Of a stretch of DNA of 64,000 nucleotides, positions 44,701 to 57,165 are shown piece after piece. Source of the stretch: Asterias amurensis (Eukaryota > Echinodermata > Asteroidea > Forcipulatida > Asteriidae); assembly GCF_032118995.1 (NCBI RefSeq), contig NC_092665.1:16388012-16452011 (forward strand). Reading direction: 5' to 3'. The number at the start of each line of letters is the position of its first letter. The first letter of the stretch is position 1. The notes beneath the pieces are model-generated. The model was not told where the DNA came from and searched no databases. It was given only the letters and a program-made list of their open reading frames with translations. A program made the position numbers and the translations under genes.

Positions 44701-47700
44701 GAATTGTGTCCTTGGGGTTTTTATTGCGTAAGTAAGTTTTGGTGTGTATTTTGTGCTTTTAGAAACTCAAACCAAAATGCATTTCGCTGAATATGTTTGT
44801 GTATAATGTGATAATAAAGCAAGCTATATATGCCTACTATAATTGGCGTGCCACATGAAATATAAAATAATGTTTGCATCAAAACTAACAATTTTATGGT
44901 GATCCAAATCAATAAACAAGAATAATTTTCCACTCTCACTATTCAACGATGAGACCTAAACACATGATGCGAGATACGAGCTTCAACGTGTAAATCAAAA
45001 TCTAAACCCGGGACAAGTTAAAGACTGACGGATGGGTTACGTGATTGGCCAAAGGCACCCATGTGACCTTTATCCTTCCACGTCTTTGAATCGAAACCAA
45101 ATTGTCCATTTTGATTAAAGATGTCATCAGATCGTCACGATAGACAAGAAGGAAGGAGTGTAGAAATGTCTCCAAGCTATGCAGCTTCTTGTCAAGCGTC
45201 AAAATGTCATGAAACTAATTTCCACTATTGTGAAATAATATTATCATCAACATTAGACTAGTCGTTGTGAACGTGTATGCGTGTGTTGGCCACAGGAAGA
45301 AAATTAACACAAGCAGATACCAGAATATGGTTATCAGCCAAAATACAACGTAAACACCATTTGCTATGGTTTCCTGCTTATATTTGATAAGCAGAAACAT
45401 TTTAAACACCAATATCTGCTTGAGCAGCTCAATGAAATATGTCTCTGTGTTTAACCTGCATGCATATTTTAAAGTTTAATTTAAACTAATTATATACCAT
45501 ATTTATAATTCTGTAAACTAAAAGTTCCTGCGAAACATAAGTCATCCAATAAGGTCACCCAAGAGAATCCGTCGGTGAAACGCATCCACGTAATCTCTCT
45601 GCGATTCCCATTTAACGTACATTATCTTGATTCAAAGAGCGTAAGCATTAACTGTAGTCCAACAACCTAATGCACTTTAGCTTGATTCAAAACATGTTTT
45701 TGCCTGCGCTCTCAAGAGAAAATGTCATCAGCATTGCCAATAACTTACAGAATAAAGGGAAAATCTAGCAATAAAAAAAAAAACACTATTTGCTAACAAT
45801 ACTTTATCGGGAGATTTAAAATGAAAGAAGCCGAAACCGGAAATGATGATTTTCATTTTCCATTTTGCCATTACATTTTGGTAAAAAAAACAAAAAACTA
45901 AAACAGTATAAGTATTAGCTCTTCGTATTAAATCGATCTTACTACGGTTTTTGTTGTTCATGTTTTGAGATATCCTATTTCCAGCACTGCCTGTAAATAT
46001 TTTAAAGCATTTCCTCCAAAACTTTCACTCGAATTTTCATTTCTACTGACGCAAGACCCACTTTCCATTAGACTTAATTCAGCCGCTTAATCTTACTGCC
46101 GGTAGGGTTTCCCATTACGCTGTACGCACATCAGCCTTCAGATAAATTAGCTGTAACCGTAGTGGAGACTAATAACGGTAAAAGCCCTCGTGCCGTACGT
46201 ACAGGCGCATTTGTTTTAATTATCATCATATTGAAAGAATTAGGTTTTAATCTATATTATGGAAAGGAAGTTGGTGTTAGATTCATATAAGACTTAGGCT
46301 ATGCATGTTTGAACAAAGTAAGTAAGGTTCGGTGAGACCATGTAATCAATCTATTTTGTGATTAGTGGTGGCTCTGAAAAGAGCTGGTTCCTTTATTAAT
46401 TTGAGTTACCTATACGTACATTCTTGTTAGTAAGCTGTTCTTATAAATTCTACTCGACTACTCTCCTCACCACAAATAATACTCTTCCTTATAACTCAGA
46501 AATATTCAAGTTTATTACTTGAATGTTATGACCCGAGGAAATACATGAAAGGGAAATTAAATAGATGATTCAACTTGCAGTAATTGAAAGGAAACGATTG
46601 CGGTGTTTCTTGGGAGAAAAGAGCGGGTCTTTTTTTTATCTCGTTCGTCAAAGTATTTGTTTTATATTTAATTAATCGTGATTTCGTTTCATGATTCAGT
46701 TTCTTTTATGATTTAGTTTCTTTTAAAAGAAACCAGTACACTTATCGAAAAAAGAAGGTGTTCGCCCCAGTGTTCCTGGTTTGATCGGCACTCGGCAGCA
46801 TACTGCGCCACAGCACCTTGTAAACCATTGCATGTGGTGCTATATAGGCCTAGAACTCATAATTTAAAGAGCCAATAAAGGATGATCTCAATATGTCAAC
46901 TATTACGTTTTTTATGGCCAAATAGACATCGCAGATAACGGTTAATAACCATTTTACTCTCAAAATTTGCATTTAGTAATAAATATCTCGCTTCAAAAAT
47001 GCACCCGGCCGCGCGGATTTTTCAGCCGAGAGTCAAAAACGGCTTATCTATTATAATGACCCTGGACGCCAGTGACGATTTTCCCCTATTGGTTTTGAAC
47101 ACAGTTCTTCAGCTTTGGCATTTCCACACCAAATAGCCACCACTGACGTCATGATTCCTTTGTCGCGCGGGTTTGTCTGACCCCACGTTTTTTAGAAATT
47201 TGGCTTGGAGCGTTCTGGAGAAAACCCATTTTTACCATGTTTTAACATGAGGTAAGAGACTCGTTATATTTTTTATGTTTCCTGGATGGACTGCAGCTGT
47301 TAGAAAACTGTAATATCTATATTTTTCAGATCATCCTTTATTGGCTGTTTAAACGTAGTCCCAGTCATTATACCCTCTTGCATGAAAGTAATATACGTTA
47401 AAGCGCCTTGCGCGACACTGAACGGTTTTCGTTTGTAATGAAACTTTCTAAAAACAACTCTAAAAGAGAAACTCCTTACACACGCCATCGGCTTTAATTT
47501 AGGATTAGTTAAAAACCTCATCAATATTATAAAGGGCGTGGTTAATCTTACATTTTCTTTTTGAAACTCGTTGTACGTCATCTTCATTGGGCGTGTCCAT
47601 GTCTTCTCTTAACAAGACCAAGGCATCCAGTAGGAGGTCTACCGTCCTTCTCTGCCATAGCGCGGGGGATGTGGCTGCTGGTCTTGCAACCATGTCGTAT

Positions 47701-49877
47701 GGAAGGTTCTCTGAGTTGTAGAAAAACCAGAAGAAAACAAAATCATCAATTTTCTCCGATTTTTTTTCTTTTCAACTTTCTAAATAATTATTGGTGTACG
47801 AAAAATGCAAACATCGTGGCCAAAAAGCCGAATTGCGGATGCGTTACAAAGATTTTTTTAAAACGCCAAGTGCCTTTACCTCCGTGACTCATTTTTGTCG
47901 GCAACTTCGATCGATATTTAATTTTTGTTAAAATAAACGAGGAGTACAATTGCATGTTCATATTAAAATGAAATCTTAAACATTGGAGTATAAAAAATAA
48001 AAAACAAAAGGAAACATAACTGCCCTTTTTTAAGTACCTCTGAAATTTGTGACATTTTCTTTATATTCATTTCACGTTTTGAAGCTAATGGAACTATAAT
48101 GAGTACTGAAAAAATGAGTACTGCAAAATGAGTATTGCATATTATGCAGTACACATTTTGCAGGGTATATCTGTTGTCGACAGTCAGAAGGAAAATGCAC
48201 TGTTTGCACGAAATAAAAATACATTTTTACATCTTTTAGAAGATATATTCTCGTCTTAGGGTCTGCTGATATCAATGTTTTAAAAACACATTTTAAATCA
48301 AAATTATCTCAGAGGTAAATATGGCTATAGGGTAGTTCAGTAGTAGATTACGTTTATCCGGAGAGTGTTGGTTCAAATCCACCATTAGTCACCTTTCTTT
48401 GTTCAAACCCAAATCAACTGCGACATTATGACTTTTTTGTTTTGGGTTTGTTGTTTTCTTTGACCAAGTGAGTTTCTAAACAAAGTCACTGAGGTGAAGT
48501 TTTTCACCCAGCTGAACAGGCTCAACAAAGTTTCGCAGACGACTGAATGTTTTTCCTATTTGCGTTGATATGAGGATATGGAATTTATACACAAATTTAA
48601 ATATTTGATAAGTAAATCAATCAGTCAGTTCTTCCTTAAAGTTATTTTGTGGAGTCAGCTATGCGTATGGTTTTATGGTATACAGAATAATTATTGCTCC
48701 ACTGAACATGAACAAAGGGAATTTTAAGTCTCCTCTTTTTATTCTGTGATTCTGTGATCAAAAGATATCTTTAATGCACAAATGTTTCTCAGAAATTAAA
48801 CAAAATTGTGGAAAGATTTTAGGTAATTAATGAAACTCTAAAAGCTGAACAATTAGTTTAATTAGCGCGTAGAAAGACCAAAACTCAGAGTATACAATCT
48901 TTTCAGGGTTAATTAAAAAATGTTCAATATTGATTTGCACAATGCACATAGAGGAGTTAGCCATCAGGCTCGCTTAAAGACTTAAACTCAAAGAATCTCT
49001 CATTAGGTAAAATTGCTTCTATTGACCAGTCATTCCCAGGGGGCATTAGTCGGATGAAATGAGAGACTAATGACCGTCTAATCCAAACAATGCCACTTGT
49101 TGACGGAGGTTGTCGTCCTAAGACGCTAATCTGAATGCAAATCAATTGTTTTAAACCGTCCACTTTAAATACCGACCATGAAGATTGTAGAACCAACAAA
49201 AATCAAAAGGTTGGCTTTGTTTTGCACACTGCGTTCACGGTGTGGAGAAAATTTCATGACAAATTTCGCCAAAATGAAAAGTTTAGCGCTGCCACTCGTC
49301 ACGCCCCTGAAATATTTTTCTTTTAATTTAATCAAATCTTATAAGATGATTTTGAATATTGAAAATAAGATCTATTGTTTCGAGTACCTATCAAAATAAC
49401 AACTTTTGGAATGAATTTGACGGCGATCAAAGCACACTGATCGAAACGTCAGGTTTTTCACATCATCATCTTTTTAGAATCCTACTGCCGCTCCGTTTTA
49501 AACTACTACAGTTTACAATAAATCCGTCAAGTAACCAAACAAAAGACAAAAACGCGACTTGTCTTGTTTCTAGTAAAAGATAAATCTTTGTCAAGTGAGG
49601 TCAAGCAGAAATCCCTTCACACAATATTTAAAAATCACATCCATTTGGTGACACTGATAAATTATTTGAACAAAAGCGCACTTCAAATTCAATCAAATTA
49701 TTGTCAAAAAAAGATTAAGGATTGTGTAAAAAGAAAAGGAGTAAGTGACTGAGATGCTTTCTTACCTTCTTCCGAATAAGGCGTTTCCATTGTGCTAGCT
49801 GATCGTGTGAGTGTCGATATAACTACAGCAACCATTGCTAAAAGCACGCAAATTCTTGCGCTAGTCGTTCCCGCCAT
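41776..49877 (-). CDS. Putative neuropeptide-like secreted precursor, 112 residues
   Basis: Three exons on the minus strand: 49877-49766, 47710-47552 and 41843-41776 (TGA at 41778-41776). All are GT-AG and in phase. The last exon has a very strong pyrimidine tract before its acceptor and continues into a 3' UTR with a further donor at 41720 (GTAAGG). Residues 1-28 are a clear signal peptide (core ICVLLAMVAVVISTL). A spacer follows with an RR site (LWQRR) and an amphipathic segment TVDLLLDALVLLREDM. Then SKRK marks the start of SHFLFWRTPVFDKGQGSQ, followed by KR, Ser, Ile and stop. This is the layout of prohormones cut by convertases. The FWRT core recalls the FWKT of somatostatin, but the paired cysteines are absent, so I do not assign that family. 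An unseen exon in the 5.7-kb intron could change the end; in frame 0 the last exon would instead read HTFCSGGHPYLTKDKDLRKE. Confidence 0.5.
41935..42185. mobile_element. Diverged copy of the tRNA-core repeat at 17640
   Basis: It starts AAATTTGCATTGGGGATAAA (compare AAATTTGCATCGGGGATAAA at 17643), carries GGGTTCGATTTCCACCCGAG and TTATGCCTG, and ends with ATACAGTGCTTTACACAG. It lies in the 5.7-kb intron of the putative precursor gene. Confidence 0.6.
42600..42822 (-). mobile_element. tRNA-derived SINE, minus strand
   Basis: On the minus strand GTGGCTGAGCGGTCTAGA (A-box) and CTTCGAATCCTGGG (B-box) are spaced as in a tRNA. They are followed by a body and by GCGATGGACTGGCATCCTGT, a word common in the 3' part of animal SINEs. 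A fragment of the same tail (CAGATGCCAGCCCGTCGC) is at about 55021. An aminoacyl stem does not close, so it is not a tRNA gene. Confidence 0.7.
43250..43446. mobile_element. Truncated GGCAGTGGACAC-family copy, reverse orientation
   Basis: It ends CAAAGGTGTCCAGTGCCTTT and contains the complement of the family's CATAAAATAC and TTGTCATCGAA-like words, plus AAGGGTGTTTTTAC. The other half is missing. Confidence 0.6.
46868..47347. mobile_element. 480-bp element with AGCCAATAAAGGATGATCT ends
   Basis: GAGCCAATAAAGGATGATCT at the left is the inverse of AGATCATCCTTTATTGGCT at the right. The interior (GGCCGCGCGGATTTTTCAGC, GACGTCATGATTCC) is not palindromic and has no long frame. It ends about 205 bp from exon 2 of the putative precursor gene, inside its second intron. 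Confidence 0.6.
48330..48420 (+). mobile_element. tRNA-derived SINE fragment
   Basis: GGGTAGTTCAGTAGTAGA resembles an A-box and GTTGGTTCAAATCCACC a B-box, followed by TTTCTTTGTTCAAACCCAAA. The same tail follows the B-box at 34155, so these form one family. Confidence 0.6.
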
Positions 49878-50030
49878 TTTCCGTAAAGTTGTCGTCTGCT
49901 CTTGGTATCTGCTATGGTTGATACACAAATCTGGTGGACATACACGGCTTGGATCACTGTACTCCGAGTTAATGAACTTCTCTCTTTGGCTCAAAGTGTA
50001 TAATGACCGAAGCTACGGCCGAGGGAGCGG

Positions 50031-50040
50031 TTTTTATGCG
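50031..50040 (-). promoter_or_regulatory. Candidate TATA box of the putative precursor gene
   Basis: CGCATAAAAA on the minus strand, about 155 bp upstream of the start codon at 49877, within a GC-richer patch. A start site near 50005 would give a 5' UTR of about 125 nt. This is inference from position and sequence only. Confidence 0.3.
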
Positions 50041-50790
50041 GAGACTACGTTAGGCTCCTCCTCAACTCGCAACTACAAACAAAAAAACTGTGCGTGAGTT
50101 GTTTTTGCTGTCAGGAAGAGTCCCCGGGCGGCGACTTCACGGACAAAAGATAACTAGCCTGTTCTTGGACGGAGGAATGAGTTCGTGTCGTAATTGCTAA
50201 AGCAGCGTGTTTCGTTTTTTGCATCTGATGGAGTGGTTAACGTTTGGTGATCGCAGGCGACATTTTAATGAACATCTTGCAGGTTTTTTTTCTTTTTTTT
50301 TCTTCTTCATGCCCACGCTGCTGCAAAACGTCTAAGTTACGGATGATCTGATTGGCTGGAGGGGTTCCGGTGTCACACACACGGATGTACCTGTGGTTTC
50401 CATTGGTTCACAACAGTATGACGTCAATTTCGTCTCGTGCAACTTTTAACATAGCAAAATGATGATGGAACACGGAACATCATGTTAAAGTACAAACAAT
50501 GTATGACATAAAATATAAAAATAAACTTTCATTTTGAAGCCAGCATTTTTTATTAAGGTACGGGCAATATCTTTAATCCCATTTGGAACCTCAGTTATAA
50601 GGCTTGGACCCCGGCTTGTGCTCTGGCATAGGGAAGGTACAAAACAAATTTAGCCACGAGATGAATGCAAGTAAAGAATTAATAAACTTCTCAGACCAAC
50701 AGAGAAACCTGAAAATAAGACTATGGCCTCTGTTTCCAGTTAGCGATTTATTTCTTTTCTTCTTCTGTACCTTAAAATCTGCCACAGGAC

Positions 50791-50948
50791 CAGCCGTCGA
50801 TTTCACCAAACTCTTCCCAACTTAAGATTAATCTTAGGTCTTAGGACGAGTGCCAACCGTGCACTGTAGCATGCAGACCTTAAGATTGATCCTAAGTGTC
50901 TTACCTCGAGATAGGATCAATCTTAGCGTTTCGTGAAATCGACGGCTG
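50791..50948. mobile_element. GCCGTCGATTTCACC palindromic family, copy 1
   Basis: Left end CAGCCGTCGATTTCACCAAA, right end TTTCGTGAAATCGACGGCTG, with AAGATTAATCTTAGG and AGGATCAATCTTAGC arms between. About 158 bp, no coding capacity. A second copy is at 59573. Confidence 0.8.
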
Positions 50949-52207
50949 ATCACGTGCTTCTGGTTATACCGTAAACAACTGAGAATTTTGCCCAAGTAGC
51001 GTTTATCATAACCTAGACTACTATGGTCGCACAACTTCGGACGTGATTGGCAATTGGGCTTCTAAAACCCTAAGCATCATCATAAAATTTGTTTTGTCTC
51101 AATGTTAAGTTTAACAGATAGTTTCTCTGCTATTTTTTTTTTATAACAAATTGCAATGAATAGTATTTTCAAGTGCTTGTAGAAAATTAAATAGATCTTA
51201 AAAAGAAGACTTGGTTTTATTGAGACGTTTTGTGTGTGTTTTTTTCGAACTGCTTTGCTTTTCACCCCGTACCAGGCTACTTCTTCGTAGAAAACAGTCA
51301 CCTCTAGCAATGGATGTGGGTCTTATGATTGTCTAACATAAGGAAGGGTTGTCGTTTTCTAAAAATTGACTTCCAGCTCAAAATTCTTTTCAAAGGTCAA
51401 GCAAAGAGCTGAAGCCATCCTGGAAAAAGATATATATATATTTTATAATATAATCACCAACTTTTCATCTTGCAAAATATCATGGAAATTTGACAGCTAG
51501 TAAACCAATGCTATTCCATAATCTCTAATCAGTGGGTAGATCATGCAGATTCACAGGGTTCTGATCTGTGCTATTTTCACCGTGAATTACCGACTTGCTA
51601 TAAGGCGGGCAGGAAGCGCATCTTGCCCCGGGGGACTTTGCGACGATATTTAACCCTCAAACAAGAGATCAATTTCAAAGGAAAAATCGATAATGATTAT
51701 GAATTTTTTCCGAATAATTTTGAGGATTTTTGTTTGTAATTTGTTCTCGAGTATTTGTTCATCTTTGATTCCAACCACGTCATTGCCCAGACGTTTTAGA
51801 TGAGTTGTATACCAAGGTACAAGATAATCACCTTTTTGAGAAAATATAATTAGGCCCCTTTCTGTATCAAACTGCTTACCAACCAAAAGGACCTTGAACA
51901 AACAATGACATAATGACCCTAAACAGAGTTTTTTTTTATCGAAGGCTAACCACTGTTCCTTTCTTCGAGAAAAGACTCTGCTATAGATAGAAACGTCAGG
52001 CCAAAATATTTCCGTTGCAATTGTTTTATTGTTTACTATTAAGCTTTTATCCAAAATCTATTCGTAAAGAGTTTCATGATATAGATTTGAACGATAATAA
52101 TGAAAATTGTTTCGGTCAGTCGGCAATTTTCTTAAAAAGAGAATCTTTGGAGTGAATGTTTAAACAAAATCTCGTCTAAAACAGAAGACAGTGACCTACT
52201 ATTACCA

Positions 52208-52300
52208 AAATGCCTTGTTAGCTCAGTTGGTATAGTGCCAGAACGTATAGGTTCAAGTCCCACTCTTCTAGTCAATTTAACTTTGTTATACAACCTTTTT
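52208..52300 (+). mobile_element. tRNA-derived SINE fragment
   Basis: GCCTTGTTAGCTCAGTTGGT is a good A-box region and TATAGGTTCAAGTCCCACTC a B-box, but the spacing is short (anticodon arm missing) and no aminoacyl stem forms. The following AGTCAATTTAACTTTGTTAT resembles the tail of the 48330 repeat. Confidence 0.65.
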
Positions 52301-54596
52301 AAAATTTTAACTCCATCATTTTTCCTTGTAGTTTAGTTACTTGACAATATAGTTTAAAATAGTGTAATCAGCTGTTCTTGTCTATAGTCCTTGAGTTCGG
52401 CTGTGGCTATCGCAAGATAGCCGATTCTTTACTTCAACATAATACAGCAACCAGCCACAGCCGCTCACCTTGGCTACGGCTTAGAGGTAGTTGGTTTGTG
52501 TATTTCCATATAACTATCAGCAACCATACCCGTTTCATATTACATTGTGACGTGGTGGTTCGAAGAAAGTCTCAGTCGTGACGCATATCATTAAAATGAT
52601 GGTTCTCAATGACGTATGTTTGTAAGTTTTTGCATAATAAAATTGTTTTTCGTCTGCAATTGATCTTTTTCAGCGGAACCTACAACTTAACACGCAGCAG
52701 GTATATTCAAATGATATTCTTCGTTTTCTGTTTGATCTCAAGAAATGGTTGAGTTTTGTTTTAAATATTTAAATTTTGCAAAAAGTGCAGAAGGGTATTT
52801 ATATTCTCATAGAAGTAAAAGCGATGCACAAACTGCTCAAAATTAGTATAGGGCAGTTCTTGACGAACAAGGACAAACTAATGTGGCTGATTGTATGAAG
52901 CAAATCTGCAGTTGCGGGTGAGTTCATTTTATTGGTTCCTTTAAAATGAACTTTAAAATACTGCTGTCAGTTCTAATAAAGACTCAGCCTTTATTATAAG
53001 AGTCATTTTCTCTGGGCAGTTATAAAAAGATTATTTGAATTACCCCTACATTTGACTCGCGTTCCACTTTCTACGAGAGTCGATGACAAAGACTAAGAAT
53101 CGAGTTTTTCTTCCGAGAGCTCTACGTCATGTCTCCCCCGCCGGCCGGCCTTCAAATAACAACACTTTTGGGCACAAACTTGACAGAAAACACTCCAAGT
53201 GTTCTAAATCAACACCGATGTCGAATCTATCGAGGGTCGGTTGGAGCTTTAAGAGGTTTACCAAAGTAACTTGCCCGTATTTGCAGTATCAGGAGCACCC
53301 CTCGTGCGTGATTCGAGCGAGAAAAAGCCCGCGCTTTTTCGCAGCAGACGACAGCTGGTGCAACAAGGGGAAGTGTGTGAGTAACGTTTTTCGTTGTTAC
53401 ACATGACTCCCACTCGGAAAGCTGTGATGTCGAGTCTCATTGTTTTTCACCCTTCCTGGTAAAATAGGCAGATATTTGAGAAAGTAATAACCCTCGCACT
53501 CTGATCATGTCAGAGTCGGACATGATGGGCATACTAAACACAAACACATCCCAAACAAGATTGACTTCTCACCCACCAATGCTCCACAAACTGGTATTTA
53601 ATACGACGTCGTCCATGCAGAAGATCCACTGTGACATTATATTTTGAACTGCTCCCAGTGGCAGAATTTTGTCTGTGCGCTTAGAGTCATAATAATAGTT
53701 GTTTTAAAACTGCTTCAAAATAATTGGCAACTATCTCATCCAGTCATCCGTCACGCAGTTATTATGTGTGAATGCTTGTCCCAAATTTGCCAACAAATAT
53801 TTTCAGACACTGCAAAAGCTGGTGATGTAAAATTGAACTTTTCTGGTATCTATTGTAACCGCACTGACATGATGTTAGTTGTCACCATCGTTAGTGAAGT
53901 TAACACCGTTTTTGTGTTGTCAAAATGTAGATACCAAAAGAACTAATTAAAACACAATTTTTTTATTTTTTTTACTGAATTGACTTCAATTGAAATGAGC
54001 CAGAGGCTGAACTAAGTTAAATGTTACAGTGTATGGCTATGCTCTTAGTGAGTGTGAACTAAGACTATAGTAATAATCTGTTTTTAAGCACAAAAGCCAA
54101 GGCTATCTTTATTGAATAGGCTACTTGGTTTTAAATGACAATAAAACAAATCTAAAAATCGAATCTAATCTTTCATCTGATACCTTGTAAGGCAAGTTCC
54201 TTGTAAGACAAAAGTTCCTTGAGGTTTTAAGACCATAAACCACTAATGCCATGACTACTCGGCATGAGATAATACTTCATGCTTATAACATACAACCATC
54301 TAGAGTCTAGTAATCCACTATTATGGACCCCACGTAGCGAGGTTAAACGCTCTCTATTTTCTATAATCACTGAAAAATGATCCATGATAAGCTAAACATT
54401 CCGGGGGGCTCGCGTTTCAAACTCAAATAATCTTAAGTGCTTGTGAAGGAGACTACGAGACTCCCCGTAGTCTTGCTCAACTGTTTGTTATTTACGCAAT
54501 CTCCATCTTGTTTTAATTGACATAATTAATCATTATATATCAAGAACGCCTGATGAATTGGTGGGGATCGGGAGACGAGTTACCGTCGCCAGGAAA

Positions 54597-54619
54597 AAAA
54601 TAAGAAGAAGAAGAAGAAG
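54597..54619. repeat. AAG trinucleotide microsatellite
   Basis: About six AAG units after an A-run. Isolated, with no gene around it. Confidence 0.85.
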
Positions 54620-55881
54620 CAGCACAGTTGTTGCACCGTTTCCATCTATATCGTCAGGATTTGCAAAGTAATTGCTGCATGGTAAAATTTTCTAGGGTGT
54701 GGTTTAAAAGTGTATGGAAGGGTTTTGTGGAAGGGTTTTCAGTAGAAGGGTTTGTTCTTGAGAGAGAGATTTGACAATAACTCTAGATAAAGTAACGAGG
54801 CATAAATATTTGCAACCACTATCAAATCACTATAGAAACCGAAATCACATTTCAATGTTCGCCTATAATTATTTACTGTGGTTGGACAGACACTGGAAGA
54901 TTGTCTCTTTTACTTCTAAACAAAATTAATGTAAAATTTGTCCCGAGCCAATAACAGCTCAGCTTGTGTGTAGTGACCGTTTTCCTTTGCATTAGTTAGT
55001 TGACCCAGGAACCCCTCTGGACAGATGCCAGCCCGTCGCATGTTAATAATGAAAAGATTTGTTTATTGCTTTCACTGTTTTCATTTCAAACACTGGGTTT
55101 GGGATGAACTCCCACAGTGGCGCAGCACATAGGGGCACTTAGTGGTATCACTTCTTGCTGTTCCGTTGCGTCAGTTTACCTTTAAAATGACGTGCGTCTA
55201 GTCGGCTATTTGTGACTTTATTTTGCTTTGCAGCCAAGCAGCACATTGAAACCGCTTTAACCAAATTGAGGCTATACGGTACACTTGTCTGGCACCTGCA
55301 CTTCTTTACCTATAAAACACAATTGATGACGTATATCAAGGGACATGAGCAGACGCAATGTTACCATAGAGCATCTAAGCGGGGATTAATGTTTACAAAA
55401 CTCATTATTTTCCCAATATCCACACTTGGTGCATTTGGCTTCGGGAATTAAAACTAAATTGCTTCCTTTGGCCTAATTAACCGTGATGTATGGAATGTTT
55501 TAGATAAGTAACTTTATGATTGCACAGGTAGATAATAAACCATAGCGCGCACCAAGGACGAGGCCATGTTGACTGAATGTTTAAGACGGTATTCTCGATG
55601 ACAAGACGTATGGTTCCTCCTTGTTTCCCGTGCAGGGAGTCTGTCTTGTTTGAGGACTTGTTATAGAAAAATGGTTTGTAGAATGAAACCACTCGGGGTA
55701 ATTGCTAATTCTTCATCATTCCGAGATTTGATCACTGAAGATTGATTAATCTCGTCCACCGTGTCTTGTCTCTGAATCGTTACCCGTGATTATGCGGCAT
55801 CACACTGGGGACGTCTGAGGTCGGTGACCCCTAAACTCAAAGCAATCTCGGAGTAATGAGGACTATGTCATACCACAGAGA

Positions 55882-56123
55882 CGGGCCAAATTTTATAAAG
55901 CCTGTAAGCACAACAATTTATTTAGCGTGAAATTTCTTCCTTAATAAAAACAGGGTTACCAACCAAATTTCCACGTGATTTTCAGGATAAGCAAACAACA
56001 GCTGAATGTCAGAAACAAGCAATACGCAACAAATTAAATGTGGTTGGTAATCTTGTTTTTATCAAGGAAGAAATTTCATGCTTAGCAAATTTGTGTGCTT
56101 ACATGATTCATGAAATTGGGCTC
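55882..56123. mobile_element. GGGCCCAATTTCAT-family palindromic element
   Basis: Left end CGGGCCAAATTTTATAAAGC, right end TTCATGAAATTGGGCTC. The inner arms pair, for example GAAATTTCTTCCTTAATAAA against TTTATCAAGGAAGAAATTTC. About 240 bp. Confidence 0.75.
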
Positions 56124-57067
56124 AGGTATGTGGGTCCTTTCTCTATATGGTTATATTGTTGTATAAAAAACTACAAAATATTATTAATTCATCTTCTTTG
56201 AGGCATAGTTTGATTTTTGAGCCATTGCATTTGGTAACACCATGTGGAACTGTCTATACTTTGCTGTCAAAATGTCTGTCAGTGTTAAATTTACAGGCCG
56301 TTGTTACTTTTCAAGTATTTTTAATTAAACCCTCTGAAAATAACCGTGAGTGGAACACACACTTAAACAGTAAGCCATTGTTATTTTTATATCACTTAAA
56401 ATTAAAAACACCCAAGGAGCAATAGCAGAAAGATAAACTGAAACAAAAAACGAACGTCAACGACATTACAATCATCTTTATGCAACTATAATAACTAAGA
56501 ATCTTGTGTAAGCGAATCAGCACGCCGTACAGCACCGGGGCGAACGTGTCGTCGGTCTTCACTGCCCGTTCAGCTCTATCTGGTGTTTATCTTATCCCGG
56601 GCCCACACTTCTTCAACATGTAGGCCATGTCTAGTGCTATTCTAAGGGGACATGGATACAATCCTAGATGAGAATAGATTACGATGTTACCTTTTTACGG
56701 AAGTAGGTACTCGAAGGGTAACAGGGCATTGAGCAAGGGTTGCTGAACTTGTATCAGTAAATTAAATAAAACCGTATTTAAAAGAGCATTTCCACCTTGC
56801 AGAAAACTTTACATTGTTATTATTTAGTGACCATTGGTGATGCACCGTGTCTTTCTAAATATACTACTGACGCATAAGCAAGTTAGCCTACAATGGATGG
56901 TTTTATCGAGTCTTTGTCGAAGGATTTTTGTAAAAAGTTTATCATTAAAGCACATAAGTGAAAATGATTACAGATTTCCAGAAAAAGGAAAAGTGTCATC
57001 ATGGGGAATGTTTTGAAAACAAAACAAAAACTATAACAACACCGAGCTACCAGTTTGTAAGCCTTTT

Positions 57068-57165
57068 TGCAGTTACCTTTGACAAAGATCTCGGGTAGGA
57101 CAAGTTTACTCGTCCGAATCTCCTAAAGAATCCTAGGACTATCTTTGTGAAATCGACCCTGGGCG
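57068..57165. mobile_element. Degenerate relative of the GCCGTCGATTTCACC family
   Basis: GGACAAGTTTACTCGTCC and TCCTAGGACTATCTTTGTGA followed by AATCGACCC resemble the interior and right end of the copies at 50791 and 59573. Poorly preserved. Confidence 0.4.

Noticed and set aside
45002-45202. Minus-strand 66-codon frame with QRRGR, considered as a neuropeptide exon
   Set aside because: The acceptor tract is poor and the donor unclear. A single dibasic run is not enough.
51650-52054. Minus-strand 134-codon frame
   Set aside because: The longest frame in the interval, but AT-rich, with no family I recognise, no signal or domain, and no splice context. Could be a transposon remnant; not supported as a gene.
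52208-52265. tRNA gene
   Set aside because: A-box and B-box are good but too close, with no anticodon arm or closing acceptor stem. It is a SINE remnant.
53083-53406. Plus-strand 107-codon basic frame
   Set aside because: No recognisable domain and no splice or promoter context. Cysteines are not in a known pattern.
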